The notes beneath the pieces were generated by a model. The model was not told where the DNA came from, searched no databases, and saw only the letters and a list, made by a program, of their open reading frames with translations. 64,000 nt of DNA, taken from the NCBI GenBank assembly GCA_002426755.1, contig DINI01000019.1, forward strand, positions 197,026 to 261,025, written 5' to 3'. Position 1 is the first letter of the stretch; every line of letters starts with the position of its first letter. The translations under genes and the position numbers were made by a program. This document shows, piece by piece, positions 7,435 to 16,245 of the stretch. The DNA comes from Flavobacteriaceae bacterium UBA5544 (lineage in GTDB: Bacteria; Bacteroidota; Bacteroidia; Flavobacteriales; Flavobacteriaceae).

Positions 7435-8496
7435 TTATTCTTTAATTTCCTTAATGAGATAAACATACACTGGAAAGTGGTCACTGAATCCATCGGTGAA
7501 GCCACCGTCACCCCAACTTCTAAATGGATAGCCTTTGTAACGCCCACGTTTAGTTGTCAGATAATATTTGTTGTAAATATTAGCTTTGTAAAATTGATAT
7601 CCTGAATAATCCTTTTCAATTAATGGTTTGGTCATCAAAATTTGATCGAACAAACTCCAAGCGTCGCGATATGCTGTTGTTCCCAATCCTTTCTTGAAAA
7701 AATTCTCATATGGATTATAGATTCCTTTTATTTCAACATCTTCTTGATCGGCTTTTGCTTTTAACTCTTCTTTGACACTTGCGTTTGTTGGGTCGTCATT
7801 CAAATCGCCCATTGTGAAAATTTTTGCATACGGATCGATTACTTGTAATGAATCAATAATATGTTTGTTAAGTTTTGCAGCTGCGACACGTTTCGATCTA
7901 CTACGTGCTTCTCCTCCACTTCGGGATGGCCAGTGATTGACAATTACATGTATGATTTCTCCGTCTAATTTACCAGTCACCAATAGCTGATCTCTTGTAA
8001 ACACTTGCTTTCTTGTTTGGTCATCATAAATTTTAAGGTTATGACTACTAGTGCTAATTGGAGTAAATATGGATTTTTGATATAATAATGCCACATCGAT
8101 ACCTCTATTATCTGGAGACTCATAATGTACAATGCCATAATCTTTAGCAATCAATAAAGGATCATTTACAACATCAACCAGCACATTTCTATTCTCTATT
8201 TCAGAAACACCAAGTAATGCTGGAGTATCGTGCGCTTCATCCACACCAATGTCTGAAATGACTCTGGCCATATTGTGCACCTTTCTTTTATATGCATCTT
8301 CCCGTCCTGTATTCATTTCCATTATTGGACTAGCTTCATCAAACTTGGTAACATCGTTGATAGTGTCAAAAAGATTTTCTAAATTATAGAATGCCAGAGT
8401 ACGTATTTTAAAGCGTTTTGCTTCCTTTTCTTGTGAAAAAGAACTGAAAGTCAAAGACATACAAAATAGAATAATAATAGCTTTGCAAGATTTCAT
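7435..8496 (-). CDS. Exported endonuclease/exonuclease/phosphatase (EEP) family protein
   Basis: 353 residues with a signal peptide (FCMSLTFSSFSQ). The EEP (DNase I-like) fold is supported by LAFYNLENLFD at the N-terminus, the catalytic Glu in GVSEIEN, VNHWPSR, GDLNDDP and the C-terminal SDHFPVYV Asp-His pair, so all metal and catalytic residues are present. Such enzymes cleave phosphodiesters or phosphomonoesters; the substrate is unknown. It diverges from a TonB receptor gene at 8634 and may provide the hydrolysis step for that uptake locus. A paralogue without a signal peptide lies at 21894-22853. Confidence 0.85.
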   Translation of the reverse strand: MKSCKAIIILFCMSLTFSSFSQEKEAKRFKIRTLAFYNLENLFDTINDVTKFDEASPIMEMNTGREDAYKRKVHNMARVISDIGVDEAHDTPALLGVSEIENRNVLVDVVNDPLLIAKDYGIVHYESPDNRGIDVALLYQKSIFTPISTSSHNLKIYDDQTRKQVFTRDQLLVTGKLDGEIIHVIVNHWPSRSGGEARSRSKRVAAAKLNKHIIDSLQVIDPYAKIFTMGDLNDDPTNASVKEELKAKADQEDVEIKGIYNPYENFFKKGLGTTAYRDAWSLFDQILMTKPLIEKDYSGYQFYKANIYNKYYLTTKRGRYKGYPFRSWGDGGFTDGFSDHFPVYVYLIKEIKE

Positions 8497-8569
8497 ATAT
8501 GTGATATTATATTTTTGTTATGATGTTTACAAAATTTACGCCAAAAGTATGTATTTATTATAAATAATG

Positions 8570-8577
8570 TAAATTTG
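8570..8577 (+). promoter_or_regulatory. Candidate -7 box (TAAATTTG) of the TonB receptor operon
   Basis: An exact TAnnTTTG match 56 bases before the ATG at 8634. No TTG is visible at -33. Confidence 0.45.
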
Positions 8578-8633
8578 CTGGCTTTAAATAACTATTATTT
8601 AATGCGATAAAACTATTAACTTTAAAATTAGGC

Positions 8634-11453
8634 ATGAAAAAAAGTTTTTTAATTTTCTTATTCGGAATTTTTTCAATTGCTGCAACCGTTGCGCAAACTA
8701 CTATTAAAGGTAGTGTTGTAGATGCTGCATCTGATGAACCAATTCCAAGTGTAACAATTACCATTGAAGGTACAAGTTTCAACACTCTAACTGATGCTAA
8801 AGGAGAGTTCAGTTTTACAACTGATGTTCCTTTGGGAGAGCAGGTATTGGTAGTTGAAAAAATCGGTTTTGTTACCAAGCGTTATCCTATTGTTGTCAAT
8901 GAAGGAAAAACCGTTGATATTAGGGATATGTCATTGGATATTGATGTATCAAATTCGCAAGATTTGTTTACAGTAACATTGACCGATGACGAGCTTAATG
9001 ATGACACTGGTGGTGCTGACAATATTTCAGGGTTATTACAATCATCTCAAGATGTTTTTCAAAACACAGCGGCATTTGAATTTAGTTCTTCTTTTTTCAG
9101 GGTGAGAGGTTTAGATTCAGAAAATGGTACTGTTTTAATGAACGGTATTGAAATGAACAATGAATTTGATGGAAGACCACAATGGAGCAATTGGGGAGGC
9201 CTTAATGATGTGGTTAGAAACCAAGAATTATCTGTTGGATTGTCACCTTCTAACTATGCGTTTGGAGGTCTTTTGGGAACCACCAATATCAACACTAGAG
9301 CATCGCAGTACAGAAAAGGGGGTCGTTTTACCTACTCTTCATCTGATAGAAGTTATACAAATCGTATCATAGCTAGTTATTCTACCGGACTCATTGAAGG
9401 TGGTTGGGCTATAACTGCTGCGGCTGGAAGACGTTGGGGGGAAGAAGGTTATCAAGATGCAACTTTTTATGATTCCAATTCGTTTTTCGCTTCTATTGAA
9501 AAGAAAATCAATGAAAAACACAGTATTAACTTTACTTCTATTTATGCTCCTAACAGAAGAGGAAAATCATCTCCCAATACCCAAGAAGTATATGACCTAA
9601 AAGGTATACGATACAATGAATATTGGGGCTATTATGAAGGAGAAAAACGCAACTCACGTGTTAAAGAGGTTAATGAACCGATATTAATGTTAAATCATTA
9701 TTGGGATATCGATTCTAAAACTACTATAAATACAAATGTTGGTTATCAATTTGGTAAAATTGGAAATAGTCGTTTAGATTATAATGGGCAGCGCCTTAAT
9801 TCTGATGGAATTGCCGTTGGTGGTGGTTCTAATCCTAGTCCAACATATTATCAAAAATTGCCTAGTTATGCTTTAGCTGATCCAGATGGACCAAACTATG
9901 CTCAAGCTTATGATAATGAACAAGAATTCTTGACTGATGGGCAGATAGATTGGTACAGTTTGTATCAAACTAATTTAGAAAACACCGGTAACTATTCAAC
10001 CTATATCCTGTATGAAGATAGAACCGATGATAAACAATTAACTGCCAATTCCATCATCACTTCTGATATTACAGATAATATCACCATTAATGGCTCTATC
10101 AATTACAGCAAATTAAAATCAGAGAATTTTGCCGAAATCATTGACCTTCTTGGAGGAAACGGCTATCTTAACGTAGATTCATTTGATGGTTATCAATTTG
10201 ATATGCAAAATCCTAATCGTATTGTTGGTGAAGGAGATAAATTTAGATATAACTATAATTTGTTTGCTGATGTTCTTACCGGTTTTGCGCAAGGACAATT
10301 CAAATACAATAAAATAGATTTCTTCCTTTCAGGTAGTGTTACCAACACAAAATACCAAAGAGAAGGTTTATATCAAAACGGAGCTTACCCAAACAGTTCT
10401 TTAGGAAAAGGTAGAGAATTAACTTTTACCGGTCTTGGGGCAAAAGGTGGATTTACATATAAACTAACAGGAAAACATTTATTTAATGTAAATGCAGCTT
10501 ATATGACAAAAGCACCTTCATTGAGAAACACATACAGTAACGCTAGAGAAAATCAAGCAGTGGTAGGAGACAATACTGGAATCGACATTACTGAAGAAAA
10601 AATTAGCTCTGTCGATGCAAGCTATATTTTCCGTTCTCCAATTGTGAAAGCTAAATTGACTGGTTATTACACAAAAATTGAAGATGCCAATGAAATTTCA
10701 TTTTATTACGCAGATGGTATCGGTGGAGATAATACAGCATTTGTTCAAGAGGTGTTACAAGGAATTAGCAAAAGAAACATTGGTGGTGAATTTGGGATTG
10801 AGGCACAAATAACACCAACCATAAAACTAAAGGGTGTTGCTTCTGTAGGTCAATCTACTTACGATAACAATCCTAACTTATATCTTACTTCTGCAGATTT
10901 CTCCAACCTTAATAACAATTCAGGTGAAACTGAAGGTGAAGAAACCAACATTGGTTTTAACGGCCCTGCTTACTTAAAAGATTACAAAATAGCTGGTGGA
11001 CCACAAACCGCTTACTCTGTTGGTTTTGAATATCGAGATCCAGACTATTGGTGGTTTGGTGCAACTGCAAACTTCTTTGATAATACTTACGTAGATGTCA
11101 GCCCTTTGACAAGAACTTCAAATTTCTATCAAGATGCGGACGGTTTGCCATTTGGTGATTATGATGAAGACTTGGCAAGAGATTTATTAAAACAAGAAAA
11201 ATTTGATAACTACATGGTAGTAAATCTTGTAGGTGGTAAATCTTGGAAAATTGATGATTATTTCATTGGCTTTTTTGCAAGTGTCAATAACCTTTTGGAC
11301 AAAACGTACAAAACTGGTGGTTTTGAACAAGGCAGAAACGCCAATTTCCGTCAGTTAAGAGATGATAGTCAAAATGATACACCTGTTTTTGGATCTAAAT
11401 ATTGGTACGGAAGAGGTGCAACTTATTTTGTAAATGTGTATTTTAGATTTTAA
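8634..11453 (+). CDS. TonB-dependent outer membrane receptor with carboxypeptidase-like regulatory domain
   Basis: 939 residues: signal peptide (to TVAQ), a CarboxypepD_reg-like domain at about 22-100 (IKGSVVDAASDEPIPSVTI), a plug domain at about 115-215 (FFRVRGLDSENGTVLMNGIEMN) and a 22-strand barrel ending in YFVNVYFRF with the C-terminal Phe needed for outer-membrane insertion. It imports a large or scarce substrate using TonB energy. The partner lipoprotein follows after 11 bases and an exported EEP hydrolase diverges upstream; the substrate could be a nucleic acid or other phosphoester, but this is inferred. No SusD is present. Confidence 0.88.
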   Translation: MKKSFLIFLFGIFSIAATVAQTTIKGSVVDAASDEPIPSVTITIEGTSFNTLTDAKGEFSFTTDVPLGEQVLVVEKIGFVTKRYPIVVNEGKTVDIRDMSLDIDVSNSQDLFTVTLTDDELNDDTGGADNISGLLQSSQDVFQNTAAFEFSSSFFRVRGLDSENGTVLMNGIEMNNEFDGRPQWSNWGGLNDVVRNQELSVGLSPSNYAFGGLLGTTNINTRASQYRKGGRFTYSSSDRSYTNRIIASYSTGLIEGGWAITAAAGRRWGEEGYQDATFYDSNSFFASIEKKINEKHSINFTSIYAPNRRGKSSPNTQEVYDLKGIRYNEYWGYYEGEKRNSRVKEVNEPILMLNHYWDIDSKTTINTNVGYQFGKIGNSRLDYNGQRLNSDGIAVGGGSNPSPTYYQKLPSYALADPDGPNYAQAYDNEQEFLTDGQIDWYSLYQTNLENTGNYSTYILYEDRTDDKQLTANSIITSDITDNITINGSINYSKLKSENFAEIIDLLGGNGYLNVDSFDGYQFDMQNPNRIVGEGDKFRYNYNLFADVLTGFAQGQFKYNKIDFFLSGSVTNTKYQREGLYQNGAYPNSSLGKGRELTFTGLGAKGGFTYKLTGKHLFNVNAAYMTKAPSLRNTYSNARENQAVVGDNTGIDITEEKISSVDASYIFRSPIVKAKLTGYYTKIEDANEISFYYADGIGGDNTAFVQEVLQGISKRNIGGEFGIEAQITPTIKLKGVASVGQSTYDNNPNLYLTSADFSNLNNNSGETEGEETNIGFNGPAYLKDYKIAGGPQTAYSVGFEYRDPDYWWFGATANFFDNTYVDVSPLTRTSNFYQDADGLPFGDYDEDLARDLLKQEKFDNYMVVNLVGGKSWKIDDYFIGFFASVNNLLDKTYKTGGFEQGRNANFRQLRDDSQNDTPVFGSKYWYGRGATYFVNVYFRF

Positions 11454-11464
11454 AAAAAATTAAT

Positions 11465-12880
11465 ATGAAAAATATAATATCAAAAATTATGAAAACAAGT
11501 AGAATTTTAAGTTTTATGTCTATTCTATTCGTTGGTTTTTTAACATCGTGCGTACAGGATGATGATTATAAAGTTCCAACAATAGAAATTGTTGAACCAA
11601 ACGTTACGTCTAACACAACTATTAGTTTAGTGAAATCAATGTACAGTGGTACTTTAGTTGATTTTTCTGAAGCAAACAATGGAGGGGAATTAATCATAGA
11701 AGGCTATGTAGTTTCTAATGATGAAGCTGGTAATTTTTATAAAATATTAGTTATCCAAGATGCCGCTGAAAATCCAACTGCTGCAATCCAACTTGATATT
11801 GATGACCCAGCATTGTATGATTTGTACAAGCCAGGCAGAAAAGTATATGTGAAATTGAATCCTGCAGGATTACCTTCTTTGGGAATGGACAATTTAAATG
11901 GTGTATTACATATTGGAAGTATTGATGGAACAAGCGTGGGAAGGATCTCTTTAAACAATTATCAAGATTATATTTTACGTTCTAGTGAAATAGCAACGTT
12001 GGTTCCTAAAGTGATTACTCCTTCGGAATATGGTGACAACTTGATCAATATGCTTGTTCAAATAGACAATATGCAATTGAGCTTGCCAGAATTAGGCATG
12101 CCTTACGCTAATGCCGATGATACTTTTACTGTAAACAGGTTGCTTAAAAACTGTAACGACGATTCTCAAACTATTTTAAGAAATAGTGGATTTGCCGATT
12201 TTAAAAGTGAATTATTCCCTACAGGACAGGGGTCAATTGTCGCTGTATTTAGCAAATATAACAGTGATTATCAGTTGTTTATTAGGGACACTGATGATGT
12301 GATGTTTGATGGTGAGCGTTGTGACCCAGCGATTTTAGATTGTACAGGATCCACAAGTACCGCTAACGTGTTATTTTCTCAAAATTTCGAAGGGACTTCT
12401 GAAGCTGCATTAACTGCAGATGGTTGGATTAATATTAATGCTAATGGAGGAGCAACTAAATATTCATTGAGAACATTCAGTGGTAATAGCTATATGCAAG
12501 CCTCTGCTTTTAGTTCTAATGAAAATCCTTACGAAGCTTGGTTAATAAGTCCAGCAGTAAATTTGGATGCATCTACAGCTGAACAATTGACATTTAAAAC
12601 AAACGCTGGTTTTTATAATGGAGCTGCATTAAATGTATATGTGTCGACTGACTTTACTGGAAATGCCGCTGATATTGATAGTGCAACCTGGATGCTAGTA
12701 GAAGCAACATTGCCTACAGGTCCATCGTCAGGATATGGTACTACTTTCACCAACTCTGGAACCATTAACCTATCTTGTTTGGAAGGAAATGTATATGTTG
12801 CTTTTGACTATGTTGGTTCAAGTACTGGCATTACTACCACATTTCAAGTTGATGACGTAACTATTACTGGAAGTTTATAA
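11465..12880 (+). CDS. DUF5689 lipoprotein with choice-of-anchor J-type C-terminal domain
   Basis: 471 residues from the first ATG; a second in-frame ATG at 11489 gives a neater lipoprotein signal (FVGFLTSC, lipid-bearing Cys) and may be the true start. About residues 40-290 match DUF5689, an OB-fold-like region (GELIIEGYVVSNDEAGNF, LFIRDTDDVMFDGERC). About 300-470 form a jelly-roll domain (LFSQNFEG, WLISPAVNLD, FQVDDVTI). It is co-transcribed with the TonB receptor and probably acts as its surface binding partner. Binding of nucleic acid through the OB-like fold is possible but unproven. Confidence 0.8.
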   Translation: MKNIISKIMKTSRILSFMSILFVGFLTSCVQDDDYKVPTIEIVEPNVTSNTTISLVKSMYSGTLVDFSEANNGGELIIEGYVVSNDEAGNFYKILVIQDAAENPTAAIQLDIDDPALYDLYKPGRKVYVKLNPAGLPSLGMDNLNGVLHIGSIDGTSVGRISLNNYQDYILRSSEIATLVPKVITPSEYGDNLINMLVQIDNMQLSLPELGMPYANADDTFTVNRLLKNCNDDSQTILRNSGFADFKSELFPTGQGSIVAVFSKYNSDYQLFIRDTDDVMFDGERCDPAILDCTGSTSTANVLFSQNFEGTSEAALTADGWININANGGATKYSLRTFSGNSYMQASAFSSNENPYEAWLISPAVNLDASTAEQLTFKTNAGFYNGAALNVYVSTDFTGNAADIDSATWMLVEATLPTGPSSGYGTTFTNSGTINLSCLEGNVYVAFDYVGSSTGITTTFQVDDVTITGSL

Positions 12881-12900
12881 TATATATCTAATAATTATTG

Positions 12901-12931
12901 AAAGAGACTGCTATTTGCAGTCTCTTTTTTT
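12901..12931 (+). terminator. Rho-independent terminator of the TonB receptor operon
   Basis: An 11-bp perfect stem (12901-12911 with 12917-12927), 5-base loop, followed by a run of T, 20 bases after the DUF5689 stop. Confidence 0.9.
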
Positions 12932-12949
12932 ATAATAAAACCTCAACAT

Positions 12950-13315
12950 ATGTTAGACAGTCATTTTTTTAGGATATTTCAATATTATAAAACCAAATAC
13001 AAGGCCAAAGCAAATAATATAGCTTTGGTTTATATCCTTTTCTTGCAGGGATCTATGTTGTTGTTACTGGGAACTTTCTTCATTCTGTTTTTTAATCAAA
13101 TGCATGTTAATATCCTTTCGATTCCAAAAGCCTGGACATTATTTGCTTTGATAATTATCATTTTGGCCTTTAGGAATTGGTTGTACTACACAGGCAAGAA
13201 ACGCAAAGTCCTTAATACAAAAAACAACAAGGCGTCAACAAACAATATATGGTTACTTTGGTTGATTCCTATAGTCTGTTTGATCTTTTCAATTTTATTA
13301 ATGCAAAGGCTTTAA
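12950..13315 (+). CDS. Hypothetical three-helix membrane protein
   Basis: 121 residues, with a basic N-terminal segment and three predicted membrane helices (about 25-48, 57-76, 98-117) separated by a Lys/Asn-rich loop (KKRKVLNTKNNKAS). No family recognised. It starts 19 bases after a strong terminator, so it needs its own promoter or readthrough. The coding signal rests on length and on its hydrophobic pattern. Confidence 0.6.
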   Translation: MLDSHFFRIFQYYKTKYKAKANNIALVYILFLQGSMLLLLGTFFILFFNQMHVNILSIPKAWTLFALIIIILAFRNWLYYTGKKRKVLNTKNNKASTNNIWLLWLIPIVCLIFSILLMQRL

Positions 13316-13320
13316 ATAAA

Positions 13321-13350
13321 AAAATCCCATCAATTACTTGACAGGATTTT
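13321..13350. terminator. Probable terminator between convergent genes
   Basis: AAAATCC (13321-13327) pairs with GGATTTT (13344-13350), and an inner TCAA/TTGA pair (13330-13333, 13338-13341) completes an interrupted stem. A- and T-rich flanks allow use in both directions. Confidence 0.6.
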
Positions 13351-13372
13351 AATTTAACTAATTTAAGAAGTC

Positions 13373-15292
13373 TTATTGCTGATCTGTTTCCGCTTCTTTA
13401 ACAATCATAAATTCTGATCTTCGGTTAAGTTGGAATTGTTCTTCCGTACAATTGGAGCCACAGTCAACTTTTGGAATACTTTCTCCTTTTCCTTCACCAG
13501 AAATACGGCTTTTGTCTATCCCTTTTGAAATGACATACTGAACGGTAGTTTTAGCACGTCTATCAGATAAACGCATATTATAGCTATCAGATCCTCTACT
13601 GTCTGTATGCGAAGTCACGTCAATAACCATATCTGGATATTTGTTCATCACTTGCACCAACTTATCCAATTCAAACGCTGCTTTGGACGTAATGTTTGAT
13701 TTGTCGAAATCGAAGTAAATTGGGTTTAGTTCAATTCTATCTGCAGCAATAATCTTGTCGATAGGGTCTAGTGATATTGTAACATTCACTTCTTTGTCTT
13801 GAGTTCCCTTAACGGTGACTTTCTTACTTTCAAAATCATTCATTACAACTTCCAATTCAGTGTCTTTATCACATTCTACAATAAATTCAGCAATACCTTC
13901 GGCATTCGTTGTTTTTGAAACTATTTTATTTCCTTGGTCATCATATAATGTAACTGTTGCTCCGTTAATTGGTTTGCTTGTTTTATCATCTAAAACTGTA
14001 GCAGTCAACAATACATCGCATAACGGTTCCAATCTCATTGTACGGTAAATGTCATCACTTCCTACGCCTCCTTCGCGATTGGATGAGACAAACCCTTCTC
14101 CTGTGGCATCATCTATATGAAATGCAAAATCATCAGCATTACTATTGATAGGAATACCCACGTTGCGAATTGGAGCTAATTTTCCGTCAATTTCTTTAGT
14201 AAAGAACACATCTAGACCTCCAAGTCCTAAATGTCCATTAGAAGAGAAATAAAGCGTTCCATCATCACCAATAAAAGGAAACATTTCCTGACCTTCAGTA
14301 TTGACCTTTTGTCCAAGGTTTACCGGTTCACCTACTGAACCATCTTCATTAATTGTTGCCTTGTATATGTCGAAAAGTCCATAACCTCCTGGCATGTCTG
14401 ACGCGAAATATAATGTTTTTCCATCTTTACTTACAGAAGGGTTTTTAGCTGAATAGTCTTTAGTAATGTTTAAAGCTTCTACATTGTCCCATTTATCTCC
14501 TAAAGTAGTTGCTTTATACATATGTATTGCTCCAAATTTATTCTTCGTAATAGAATCCTTAACATATTCTTTTTCGAAAAAACTCTCTCTTGAAAAATAC
14601 ATGGTTTTACCGTCTGGGCTGAATGCAACCACGCCTTCATGATAAGATGTGTTGATGTCACCTCCAACTTGTTGAGGTTCCCCATAACCACCTTCATCAT
14701 TTTTAGAGGTAACGTAGATATCTAAAAAAGGCTCATCATTCCAACCATAATTAGAACCACTGGTATTTCTACCAGAGGTTATATATAGTTTTCCGTCTTT
14801 TAAAGTGCCCCCAAAATCAGAATATTTGGAGTTGATAGGCATGTTCTCTACTCTGAATTTTTTACCTCGTTCCAAAATTCTTGGAATATAATCTGGATTT
14901 TCTCTAAAGGCCATGGCTCTGTGATCACTAGGACGCATATCTGCAAACCTTACCATCCATTCGTTTGATTGAGCATATTTACCATTTGCTTTTAGCATTT
15001 GGGCATATTTGTAAATCATTTCGGAATCAGGTGCTGGATTATTTTCTAGTGCTTGGTAATAATAACGTTCAGCATTTTTAGTGTCAAAGACATTGTAATA
15101 GGATTCTGCCAATTGACCATATACATAGTTGTCAGCTTTTCCGTCTTCAACAAGTTTTTCATAATCTTTTGCTGCTTCTACAAACTCCAGTTGATTGAAA
15201 TGCTTGTCAGCTTTTTTGGTATCCTTATTTTGAGCCATTAAGCCGAAACTACTCAAAATCGTGAGGGTAATAAATATGTTAATTTTTTTCAT
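13373..15292 (-). CDS. OmpA-family protein with TPR, PD40 and regulatory domains (T9SS-associated)
   Basis: 639 residues: signal peptide (to LMAQ); TPR-like repeats at about 25-125; PD40 beta-propeller blades at about 150-400 (AFSPDGKTMYFSRE, SKDGKTLYFASD, GDDGTLYFSSNG); a carboxypeptidase-regulatory-like domain at about 420-500; and an OmpA peptidoglycan-binding domain at about 525-630 (FDFDKSNI, HTDSRGSDSYN, LSDRRA). The layout is like PorE-type proteins that tie type IX components to the cell wall. It is the last gene of a three-gene operon with a PorP/SprF protein (19-base gap) and a type-B surface protein. Confidence 0.85.
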   Translation of the reverse strand: MKKINIFITLTILSSFGLMAQNKDTKKADKHFNQLEFVEAAKDYEKLVEDGKADNYVYGQLAESYYNVFDTKNAERYYYQALENNPAPDSEMIYKYAQMLKANGKYAQSNEWMVRFADMRPSDHRAMAFRENPDYIPRILERGKKFRVENMPINSKYSDFGGTLKDGKLYITSGRNTSGSNYGWNDEPFLDIYVTSKNDEGGYGEPQQVGGDINTSYHEGVVAFSPDGKTMYFSRESFFEKEYVKDSITKNKFGAIHMYKATTLGDKWDNVEALNITKDYSAKNPSVSKDGKTLYFASDMPGGYGLFDIYKATINEDGSVGEPVNLGQKVNTEGQEMFPFIGDDGTLYFSSNGHLGLGGLDVFFTKEIDGKLAPIRNVGIPINSNADDFAFHIDDATGEGFVSSNREGGVGSDDIYRTMRLEPLCDVLLTATVLDDKTSKPINGATVTLYDDQGNKIVSKTTNAEGIAEFIVECDKDTELEVVMNDFESKKVTVKGTQDKEVNVTISLDPIDKIIAADRIELNPIYFDFDKSNITSKAAFELDKLVQVMNKYPDMVIDVTSHTDSRGSDSYNMRLSDRRAKTTVQYVISKGIDKSRISGEGKGESIPKVDCGSNCTEEQFQLNRRSEFMIVKEAETDQQ

Positions 15293-15311
15293 GTTTGTTT
15301 AGCTTAACTGG

Positions 15312-16214
15312 TTAGAAATATCTAGGTGAACGTGAAATCTTTTTCGCAAAGTTCAAATCGAATAACAATATAAACTCATGTGAAGCTGGTGCATATCTTT
15401 TAATGTCAGATGTAACATTATCGTAAGCATAACCAACCCTTACATTTGGAGTAATGGCAAAGTTGACCAGCCCTGAAAAGGAATCATCCAACCTGTATGA
15501 AGCTCCAATTTCAAACTTCTCAAAGAAAAGTGCATTTAGATTAATATCAAACGAGGTCGGTGCCGTAAAAGCCGATTTCACAAGAAAAGATGGCTTTAGC
15601 TTGGTGTTTTCAGATACTTGGAAAACATAACCTCCCGTTAAGAAATAATGACTAGTTTCTGTGCCATATTCGGTTCCTTCAGCATCAAGCTTTACAGAAC
15701 TTAATATATTCGGTACAGAGAATGCCAAATAATAATTGTTGGTATAGTAAAAAACGCCTGCTCCAACATTTGGGGTCACTCCTGAAACATCCTTGAAGTA
15801 AGGATCGTCAGGGTCGATAAGATCAACGCCTCCAAGTCCTAAATCATGAAACGTTGCCCCAGCCTTGATACCGAAGGCCAACCGATGCTCTCCTGCAAAT
15901 TTTAAGGTATAAGAAACATCAGCATAGGCATTGGTCTCTCTTACGGGCCCTATTTCGTCAGCGATAATCGATAATCCAACACCCATTTTGTCGCTTACTG
16001 GCATATGCCCGAAAAAGGTTCCTGTTTTTGGAGCTCCGTCCAAGCCAGTCCATTGAGTCCGATATAACAATCCGAACGACAAATTTTCTTTAGAACCTGC
16101 ATACGCCGGATTCATGACATTCATATTATACATGTACTGCGTATATTGAGGGTCTTGCTGTCCTTGCGTTTTTATGGCGAGAAGCAGTATTAAAATGATA
16201 ATTAGTTTTTTCAT
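15312..16214 (-). CDS. PorP/SprF family type IX secretion membrane protein
   Basis: 300 residues with a signal peptide (to TQGQ), then the family hallmark DPQYTQYMYN...NPAYAGS and repeated beta strands of an outer-membrane barrel (FGLLYRTQWTG, AFGIKAGATF, FEIGASYRLDDSFSG). In the flavobacterial gliding system SprF is needed for export and attachment of the adhesin SprB, and type-B CTD proteins are generally paired with a neighbouring PorP/SprF protein. Here the probable client is the 1804-residue protein encoded 31 bases upstream. Confidence 0.9.
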   Translation of the reverse strand: MKKLIIILILLLAIKTQGQQDPQYTQYMYNMNVMNPAYAGSKENLSFGLLYRTQWTGLDGAPKTGTFFGHMPVSDKMGVGLSIIADEIGPVRETNAYADVSYTLKFAGEHRLAFGIKAGATFHDLGLGGVDLIDPDDPYFKDVSGVTPNVGAGVFYYTNNYYLAFSVPNILSSVKLDAEGTEYGTETSHYFLTGGYVFQVSENTKLKPSFLVKSAFTAPTSFDINLNALFFEKFEIGASYRLDDSFSGLVNFAITPNVRVGYAYDNVTSDIKRYAPASHEFILLFDLNFAKKISRSPRYF

Positions 16215-16245
16215 ATTAATTAATTAGTTGTGTATCGATTCGTTT

